Shown piece after piece: positions 58,685 through 64,000 of a stretch of 64,000 nucleotides of DNA (positions are counted from its first letter, which is position 1; each line of letters starts with the position of its first letter). The translations under genes were made by a program, and so were the position numbers. The DNA is from Nonomuraea dietziae (GTDB taxonomy: Bacteria > Actinomycetota > Actinomycetes > Streptosporangiales > Streptosporangiaceae), in assembly GCF_014195505.1 (NCBI RefSeq), contig NZ_JACIBV010000001.1, forward strand, positions 2,542,001 to 2,606,000. Direction: 5' to 3'. The notes below the pieces were generated by a model that had not been told where the DNA came from, ran no database searches, and worked only from the letters and a program-made list of their open reading frames with translations.

Positions 58685-59925
58685 CCGCCCACCCTGGCCA
58701 GCGCCTCGAGCGGATCGGCCAGCACGTGCGCGAAGGCCAGCTCGGCCGCGCCGACCAGCGTGGCGTCGTCGGCCAGCTCGGAGGTGCGCAGCCGCAGCTT
58801 CTCCCTGTGGGCGGGCAGCGCGTCGATCGCGAGGCGGCTGCGCACCTGGGCGGCCGAGCCGAGATAGACCTCGCGCAGCATCCCTCCGAAGATCACCATC
58901 TCCGGGTTGAAGATGTTGACCAGGTTGGCCACGCCGAGGCCGAGCCAGTCGCCCACGCGGCTCAGCGCGGCCTGCGCCACGATGTCACCCCTGTCGGCGG
59001 CGTCGACCACGGCCCTGACCGCGTCGCGTCCGAGGGGCCCCTCGGTGGTGCGGCCCGCCGCCTCCAGCAGCGCCCGCTCCCCCACCTCGGCCTCCAGGCA
59101 GCCGTGCGAGCCGCACCCGCACAGCCGTCCGCCGGGGTGGACCACCATGTGGCCCACCTCGCCGCCGAACCCCTCGTGCCCGCCGAGCAGGTGCCCGCCC
59201 GCGATCACCCCTCCGCCCACGCCGACGTCGCCGTGCAGGTAGATCAGGTCTCTCACGGACACGCCGACGCCCCTGGTGTGCTCGGCCAGCGCGCCGAGGT
59301 TGGCGTCGTTGCCGACGCTGACCTGCAGGCCGAGGCCCAGCTTCCTGGCCAGCGCCTCGCCGAAGGGGGCCTCCGCCTGCAGGAGGTTGGGGCCGTACCT
59401 GACGACCCCGTCGCTCCTGTCCACGCCGCCCGAGACCGCGGCCGCCGCTCCCACGCAGACGGTGTCCGCGCGGGTCTTGCGGTGCATCTGCCTGGCGAAG
59501 GCCGCCAGCGCGCCGACGACCTCCTCCAGGTCGAAGGCGCCGCGCCGCCGTACGGACTCGCGCCGGTCGAGGATCACCCCGCCCAGCCCGACCCGGGCCG
59601 CCGCGAGCCGGTCGGGGCCGACGTCGAAGGCGAAGACGTAGACCCGCGAGGACTCGGGCCGCACCACGAGCGAGGGGCGACCGGCCCTGCCCGTCTCGCG
59701 CGGCAGTTCCTCGCGCACCAGGCCCGCGGCGGTCAGGTCGGAGGTGAGGGCCATGATCGTGCTGCGGTTCAGGCCCATCCTGGAGGTCAGCTCGGCCCTG
59801 GAGGTGGGCCCGCCCAGGTGGACATGGCGAAGCAGCGCGCCGAGGTTGTGACGCCTGATCTCCTCCTGGGACGGGCCCGCTCGCATCGTCAGTGGATCCT
59901 TTGCCGTGCCGAAGTCGCTGATCAC
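58681..59925 (-). CDS. ROK family transcriptional regulator (XylR/NagC-like)
   Basis: A 414-residue regulator. An N-terminal winged helix (PTSRAELTSRMGLNRSTIMA, ~40-62) is fused to a ROK kinase-like fold with VYVFAFDVGPDRLAAARVGL, CVGAAAAVSGG, ND at VSVGNDANLGALAE, and the zinc site region GHMVVHPGGRLCGCGSHGCLE (Cys-x-Cys-Gly-x-x-Cys). It probably senses a sugar and controls the xyl-type ABC importer upstream. It lies in the same orientation after xylH. GTG 59925 overlaps the xylH stop in GTGA; ATG 59886, a common start for the family (MRAGPSQEEIRRHNLGA), is an alternative. Its stop shares CTAG with the metallopeptidase gene. Confidence 0.9.
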   Translation of the reverse strand: MISDFGTAKDPLTMRAGPSQEEIRRHNLGALLRHVHLGGPTSRAELTSRMGLNRSTIMALTSDLTAAGLVREELPRETGRAGRPSLVVRPESSRVYVFAFDVGPDRLAAARVGLGGVILDRRESVRRRGAFDLEEVVGALAAFARQMHRKTRADTVCVGAAAAVSGGVDRSDGVVRYGPNLLQAEAPFGEALARKLGLGLQVSVGNDANLGALAEHTRGVGVSVRDLIYLHGDVGVGGGVIAGGHLLGGHEGFGGEVGHMVVHPGGRLCGCGSHGCLEAEVGERALLEAAGRTTEGPLGRDAVRAVVDAADRGDIVAQAALSRVGDWLGLGVANLVNIFNPEMVIFGGMLREVYLGSAAQVRSRLAIDALPAHREKLRLRTSELADDATLVGAAELAFAHVLADPLEALARVGG

Positions 59926-61181
59926 CTTAGACCAGCGGCGGCCGCCCTACGACGGGCGAGCGCGTCCACCCCTGCCGCCAGCAGAAGCACCGATCCCGTG
60001 ACGATGTACTTGACGCTGGAGCCGTAGCCCATGAGACCCATGCCGTTGTCGATGACCGCGATGACCGCGCCGCCGAGGACGGCGTCCATCACGCGGCCCT
60101 TGCCGCCGAACAGGCTGGTGCCGCCGATCACGGCGGCGCCGACGGCGTAGAGCAGCACCTGGCTGCCGCCGGTGTTCGGGTCGACGGAGGCGCCCCTGGA
60201 GGCGGCGATGATGCCGCCGATCGCCGCGATGCCGGAGCAGATCACGAACGCGCTGATCTTGATCCGGTCCACGTTGATGCCCGCCCTGCGCGAGGCCTCC
60301 GCGTTGCCGCCGACCGCGTAGATGTGCCTGCCGAAGGCGGTACGGCGCAGCACGAACGTCCACACGACCAGCAGGGCCAGCACGATCGGCACCACGATGG
60401 GCACGCCGGTGAGCGAGACCAGGCCGGGGTTGCGGCTGCGCTCCAGGTTGAGCACGTAGACCGCGAGACCGGCGATCACCGCCATCGTGCCGACGCGCGC
60501 GGCGATCAGCGAGGCGGGGTCGGCGACCAGGCCGCGCCGCGACCGCTTCAGCGACCTGACGACCTGGACGGCCGCGTAGCCGCCGACCCCGACCAGGAAC
60601 AGGCCCCAGCCGAGCATCGGGGTGAGGTTCCTGTTGGCGATGGCCAGGATCGTCTCGTCGCGGATGGAGATGTTGGTGCCCTCCTCCAGGAGCACGAGCA
60701 GCACGCCCTGGAAGGCGAGGAAGCCCGCCAGCGTGACGATGAAGGAGGGTATGCCGAGTTTGGCCACCAGCACGCCCAGCACCAGGCCGATGAGGACACC
60801 GGTGAGGATGGCCGCCAGCACGCTGACGTACCAGGGCATGCCCATGTCGGTCAGCGTCACGGCGAGCACGGCGGCGCACACGCCGCTGGCGAAGCCCGCC
60901 GACAGGTCGATCTCGCCCAGCAGCAGGACGAAGACCAGGCCCATGGCGATGACGGTGATCTGGCCGCCCTGGGTGAAGAGGTTGGCGAAGTTGACGGGGG
61001 TGAGGAAGGTGGGCCGCAGCAGCGCGAAGACGGTGCAGAGCACGACCAGGCCGAGCACGGCGGGCAGCGCGCCCATGTCGCCGCCGCGCACCCTCTCGGT
61101 GTAGGCGCGGGCACTGTTGCCGATGGAGGGCTGCCGCACCGCGGTGACGATGGCCTCGTCGTTGGCCAGGAGCTTGCTCAT
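59922..61181 (-). CDS. xylH: Sugar ABC transporter permease (XylH-like)
   Basis: A 419-residue inner-membrane permease of the ribose/xylose class (BPD_transp_2). About ten helices are visible, e.g. ALPAVLGLVVLCTVFALLRP and TVIAMGLVFVLLLGEIDLSAG, the EAA-type cytosolic contact in GRHIYAVGGNAEASRRAGINV, and a long C-terminal helix run to IVTGSVLLLAAGVDALARR. It forms the translocation pore for the XylF-bound sugar. ATG 61181 overlaps the xylG stop (ATGA), and its own stop overlaps the ROK start. A permease with this length is typical of xylose importers. Confidence 0.9.
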   Translation of the reverse strand: MSKLLANDEAIVTAVRQPSIGNSARAYTERVRGGDMGALPAVLGLVVLCTVFALLRPTFLTPVNFANLFTQGGQITVIAMGLVFVLLLGEIDLSAGFASGVCAAVLAVTLTDMGMPWYVSVLAAILTGVLIGLVLGVLVAKLGIPSFIVTLAGFLAFQGVLLVLLEEGTNISIRDETILAIANRNLTPMLGWGLFLVGVGGYAAVQVVRSLKRSRRGLVADPASLIAARVGTMAVIAGLAVYVLNLERSRNPGLVSLTGVPIVVPIVLALLVVWTFVLRRTAFGRHIYAVGGNAEASRRAGINVDRIKISAFVICSGIAAIGGIIAASRGASVDPNTGGSQVLLYAVGAAVIGGTSLFGGKGRVMDAVLGGAVIAVIDNGMGLMGYGSSVKYIVTGSVLLLAAGVDALARRRAAAAGLR

Positions 61182-61942
61182 GTCGAGACCCCGTTCGTGA
61201 GGCCCAGGTCTCCGCTGCGCCCCGAGGTGATGAGTTCGACGACCTGCGCGTGGGTCACATCGGCGGTCTTGACCTGGGCTGCCATCCGCCCGAGGTAGAG
61301 CGCGGCGATCCGGTCGGAGACGGCGAACACGTCGTTCATGTTGTGCGAGATCAGCACGACCGCCAGACCCTTGTCGGCGAGCCTGCGGACCAGTTCGAGC
61401 ACCTGCGCGGTCTGCGCGACGCCGAGCGCGGCGGTGGGCTCGTCGAGGATGACGACCTTGCTGTTCCACAGCACGGCCTTGGCGATGGCGACGGTCTGCC
61501 GCTGCCCGCCCGAGAGGCTGGAGACCTGCTGCCTGATGGACTTCACGGTCCTGACCGACAGGCTGGTGAGGGTCTGCTGGGCCATCTCCTCCATCGTGGC
61601 CTCGTCGAGCACCAGCCCGCTCCTGCGCTCCCTGCCCAGGAACATGTTCTGGACGATGTCGAGGTTGTCGCAGAGCGCGAGGTCCTGGTAGACGATCTCG
61701 ATGCCCAGCTCGCCCGCGTCGCGGGGGCCGCCGACGTGCACCTGCTCGCCGTCGAAGAGGTAGTCGCCCGCGTCGATCGGGTAGATGCCGCCGATGCACT
61801 TGACCAGCGTGGACTTGCCCGCGCCGTTGTCGCCGACCAGTGCGGTGATCTCGCCCCTGTAAGCGGCGAAGGTGACGTCGTGCAGGACCTGGACGGGACC
61901 GAAACTCTTGTCGATCCCTCTCACTTCAAGAACGGGGTTCAT
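61178..61942 (-). CDS. xylG: Sugar ABC transporter ATP-binding protein (XylG-like, single domain)
   Basis: A 254-residue ATPase powering import. Walker A GDNGAGKST (residues ~38-46), Q-loop IEIVYQDLALCDNLDIV, signature LSGGQRQTVAIAKAVL and Walker B KVVILDEPTAALG are intact, with H-loop LISHNMNDVF. It is half the length of the two-domain RbsA/XylG of enterobacteria, so it should work as a homodimer. ATG 61942 has GGAGGAG four bases upstream. It lies between xylF, after an intercistronic hairpin, and xylH (ATGA overlap). Confidence 0.92.
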   Translation of the reverse strand: MNPVLEVRGIDKSFGPVQVLHDVTFAAYRGEITALVGDNGAGKSTLVKCIGGIYPIDAGDYLFDGEQVHVGGPRDAGELGIEIVYQDLALCDNLDIVQNMFLGRERRSGLVLDEATMEEMAQQTLTSLSVRTVKSIRQQVSSLSGGQRQTVAIAKAVLWNSKVVILDEPTAALGVAQTAQVLELVRRLADKGLAVVLISHNMNDVFAVSDRIAALYLGRMAAQVKTADVTHAQVVELITSGRSGDLGLTNGVST

Positions 61943-61954
61943 ATGCTCCTCCGC

Positions 61955-61984
61955 AGGGGTACGGCTGCCGCCAGCCGTACCCCT
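61955..61984 (-). terminator. Intercistronic hairpin between xylF and xylG
   Basis: Perfect 12-bp stem, AGGGGTACGGCT (61955-61966) with AGCCGTACCCCT (61973-61984), around a GCCGCC loop, starting 9 bp after the xylF stop on the minus strand. Such hairpins between binding-protein and ATPase genes usually act as partial terminators or 3'-end stabilisers, raising binding protein over the transporter. No T-tract is seen. Confidence 0.7.
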
Positions 61985-61992
61985 GACCGCGT

Positions 61993-63120
61993 TTACTGGA
62001 TTCCGGCCTCGGTGCACTTGGCGGCGAACTCGCCCGTGCACAGCTCGTCCTTGGTGACGAAACCGTCGGCCACGACGTCCTTCACGCTGTCGAAGAAGAT
62101 CCCCTGGGGGTCGAGCAGCACGGCGGGCACGTCCTGACCGCTCTCGGTGTCCTTGACCGTGCCGGTGGCCGAGGGCTTCTCACCCTTGGCCAGGGAGACC
62201 GCCAGCGCGGCCGCCGCGTCGGCCTCCTTCTTGATCGCCTTGTAGACCGTCATGCACTGGTCGCCGGCGAGGATGTTCTGCAGACCCTGGACGGTGGCGT
62301 CCTGGCCGGTGACCGGCACCTTGCCGTTGAGGTTGTTCTTCTTCAGCACGGTGATGGCGGCGTTGCCGAGGCCGTCGTTGGCCGCGAGCACGCCCGCGAT
62401 CTTCGGCTCGCCGGTGAGCATCTGCTCGAAGATGGTGCCGGCCTTGGCGTTGTCCCAGTCGGGCACCGACTCTTCAGGGCCCTTGACGTACTCGCCCGAG
62501 TCGAACTTCGGCTTGAGCACGCCGTCGTAGCCGGCCTTGAACAGCGTCGCGTTGTTGTCGGTGGGCGAGCCGTTGAGGTAGGCGACCATGGGCTTGTCGG
62601 CCTTCTTGTCGGCCAGGCACTTCGACAGGCCCTCACCCTGCAGGGTGCCGACCTTGGTGTTGTCGAAGCTGACGTAGTAGGCCGCGCCGCCGCCGAGCGT
62701 CAGCCTGTCGTAGTCGATGGTGGCCACGCCCTGCGCCTTGGCCTTGCTGAGCACGGCCTTGCCGGTGCCCGAGTCGAGGTTGACGATCATCAGCACGGTC
62801 GCGCCGTTGGTGATCATCTGGTCGGCGATCGTCTGGAAGGCGTTCTTGTCGCCCTGGGCGTTCTGGATGTCGTAGGCGACGCCCGCGGCCTTGAAGGCCT
62901 CTTCCAGGTACTTGCGGTCCGCGGTCTCCCACCTGGCCGAGGACTTGCTGTCGGGAAGGATGACGCCGATCTTGCCCGCGGCGGCCGCGCTGGAGGCGGG
63001 CGCCGCGCTGGACTGGGCAGGACTGGCCTGGGTGGTGCCACCGCTGTCGCCCCCGCACGCGGTGAGACCGAGGGTCGTCGCCGCTACCGCGGCGGTCAGG
63101 CTGAGGATCCCCTTGCGCAT
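61993..63120 (-). CDS. xylF: Sugar ABC transporter substrate-binding lipoprotein (XylF-like)
   Basis: A 375-residue periplasmic-binding-type protein. The lipobox LTAC (Cys ~23 in TLGLTACGG) makes it a lipoprotein of the cell envelope. The mature domain has VILPDSKSSARWETADRKYL, a ligand-contact pattern seen in xylose binders, FDNTKVGTLQGEGLSKCLAD, KIAGVLAANDGLGNAAITVL and VPVTGQDATVQGLQNILAGD. Xylose is the best guess for the ligand, other pentoses being possible. ATG 63120 has an AAAGGA ribosome binding site; the frame runs upstream to 63348 without coding character. It heads the xylFGH-ROK operon. Confidence 0.9.
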   Translation of the reverse strand: MRKGILSLTAAVAATTLGLTACGGDSGGTTQASPAQSSAAPASSAAAAGKIGVILPDSKSSARWETADRKYLEEAFKAAGVAYDIQNAQGDKNAFQTIADQMITNGATVLMIVNLDSGTGKAVLSKAKAQGVATIDYDRLTLGGGAAYYVSFDNTKVGTLQGEGLSKCLADKKADKPMVAYLNGSPTDNNATLFKAGYDGVLKPKFDSGEYVKGPEESVPDWDNAKAGTIFEQMLTGEPKIAGVLAANDGLGNAAITVLKKNNLNGKVPVTGQDATVQGLQNILAGDQCMTVYKAIKKEADAAAALAVSLAKGEKPSATGTVKDTESGQDVPAVLLDPQGIFFDSVKDVVADGFVTKDELCTGEFAAKCTEAGIQ

Positions 63121-63421
63121 GGTGCACGGGTCCTTTCTCAGGGGGAACGGATGGGGGGTTGCTCCGCCCGCGTACGGCGGCGCCTGCCGTACGCGGTGAA
63201 TGTTGTTTGCGGCAACGTATTCCGCCTCGGCCTGCTTTGGAAGACCCACAGCAGGGCGAGTTTGTTGTGGCGGGTAACAATCCAGAAACGCCCGGGTAAC
63301 CGGCGTTCGCCCAGCGCCACGAAGCGGCGACGCTCCCCCGCCGGACAAGGCGCCGGCGCGCCGCCCCCAGGTCGGGCTCGGCTCGGTGAAGACGAAGACC
63401 TGCGGGGAGGGCGGGCCGCGC
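63121..63421 (-). promoter_or_regulatory. Promoter and candidate ROK operators of the xyl operon
   Basis: 301 bp upstream of xylF without a gene. A perfect 10-bp inverted repeat CGCGTACGGC/GCCGTACGCG (63169-63195, 7-nt loop) sits in the likely 5' leader. On the minus strand ACAACAAACT-like and GCAAACAACA-like half-sites (63259-63270 and 63201-63210) lie about 50 bp apart and resemble ROK-family binding half-sites. The promoter is probably between them; no exact -35/-10 is claimed. The right part (63300-63421) is the 3' side of the TauE-like gene. Confidence 0.5.
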
Positions 63422-64000
63422 TCACAGCAGGCTCTGCGCGACCAGCGCCAGCGCGGAGAGCGCCGCCACCACGAGGACGGCGCGCCTGACCCCGCCGCCG
63501 TCGAGGTGGCGGCGCAGCGGCCCGGAGACGAGGAACCCCACGACCAGGAACGGGATCAGCAGCGCGCCCGACCACAGCGCCCTGACCGGCAGCCGGTCCA
63601 CCCACCAGAGGATGAGCAGCGACTGACAGGCGCTGAGGAAGAAGAAGGCGGCCAGCGTCGCGCGGATCTCCGGGCCCCTGGCGTTCTGGTAGACCAGCCC
63701 CATCGGCGGCCCCCCGATGCCGGTGGCGGTCCCCGTGACACCCGAGGCGAAGCCCGCCGCGGTGGTCGTCCAGCCGTTGCGCGGCACCGCCATCGCCCGT
63801 GCGGTCAGCGCCACGGCGATCAGCACCATGATCCCGACGAAGACGCCGAGGGACGTGGCGGAGACGTGGACGACGATGACGGCGCCGATCGCGCTGCCTG
63901 GCAGCCGGCCGAGCAGCGCGAAGCCCAGTCCCCTCCAGTCCGCCCTGCGCCACTCCACGGCCAGCGTGAACAGCGGCAACGTGGCGTTGACCACCTGGAT
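63422..64000 (-). CDS. TauE/SafE (TSUP) family transporter, C-terminal part (runs off window end)
   Basis: About 193 residues of a second TSUP permease; the start lies beyond base 64000, because the frame is open through the window edge. Visible helices include IGAVIVVHVSATSLGVFVGI, IMVLIAVALTARAMAVPRNG, FASGVTGTATGIGGPPMGLV (the family G-x-G-x-P motif), AFFFLSACQSLLILWWVD and LLIPFLVVGFLVSGPLRRHL. The GTG at 63994 is internal rather than a real start. Substrate undefined; family members export sulfite or organic acids. It is collinear with, but probably independent of, the xyl operon. Confidence 0.86.
   Translation of the reverse strand: MQVVNATLPLFTLAVEWRRADWRGLGFALLGRLPGSAIGAVIVVHVSATSLGVFVGIMVLIAVALTARAMAVPRNGWTTTAAGFASGVTGTATGIGGPPMGLVYQNARGPEIRATLAAFFFLSACQSLLILWWVDRLPVRALWSGALLIPFLVVGFLVSGPLRRHLDGGGVRRAVLVVAALSALALVAQSLL

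Overview
The DNA is about 70 percent GC and almost wall-to-wall coding, with strong G/C third-position bias, frequent GTG starts, 4-bp ATGA/GTGA gene overlaps and little intergenic DNA. Together with actinobacterial families (SARP/AfsR regulator, DUF3000, DUF4349, DUF1707, class F sortase, LigC plus a stand-alone LigD-type polymerase, HemQ), this points to an actinomycete chromosome, probably Streptosporangiales (Nonomuraea-like). The genus is an inference. No tRNA, rRNA, CRISPR array or prophage was found; one intact insertion sequence is present.

Layout. 1-2.65 kb (minus): start of glyA, YihY/BrkB and YccF membrane proteins, and a TIGR03084 protein. 2.65-6.45 kb (plus): assimilatory sulfate reduction operon (sulfite reductase, zinc-ribbon protein, APS reductase, sirohydrochlorin chelatase), preceded by a short leader peptide of the RRHVDL type. 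6.5-12.2 kb: DUF1707 protein, ankyrin/HEAT protein, I36-like secreted protein, OsmC and glgX. 12.18-13.2 kb: an IS5-family element inserted exactly at the glgX stop codon. 13.2-22.6 kb: RibD-like reductase, LigC ligase, aldehyde dehydrogenase behind a palindromic operator, a frameshifted two-module acyl-CoA dehydrogenase, a class F sortase with its likely surface substrate, the LigD-type polymerase and msrB. 22.6-34.4 kb: coproporphyrin-dependent heme genes (hemQ, hemG/cgoX, hemE) with a methyltransferase, DUF4349 lipoprotein, a large SARP regulator and a TauE-like permease between them, then a small zinc-ribbon gene, DUF3000 and RNase D.

34.4-42.3 kb: a sugar or polyol catabolic locus. A plus-strand operon (Gfo/Idh/MocA oxidoreductase, DUF993 aldolase-like protein, TIM-barrel isomerase) and a minus-strand lacI plus second isomerase carry near-identical GGAAAGC-type operators, so they probably form one local regulon. 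An 884-residue protein with rifampin-phosphotransferase architecture lies between them. 43.4-46.7 kb: FAD monooxygenase and MFS exporter operon divergent from an ArsR-like regulator, with a perfect 17-bp palindrome in the shared promoter; it looks like a self-regulated drug-handling cassette. 47.5-50.7 kb: fadA/fadB-type beta-oxidation operon.

50.8-64 kb: an SSI-type protease inhibitor with a predicted Lys P1 residue, a secreted membrane-anchored protein, an APC amino-acid permease, a DedA protein, dxs, a tandem array of three paralogous secreted zinc metallopeptidases, then a xylose-type ABC importer (xylF-xylG-xylH) with a ROK repressor at the end of its operon, and the 3' part of a second TauE-like permease. 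The most distinctive features are the metallopeptidase triplet, the LacI-linked DUF993 locus, the sortase/substrate pair, the sulfur leader peptide and the IS element with a hairpin masking its transposase start.
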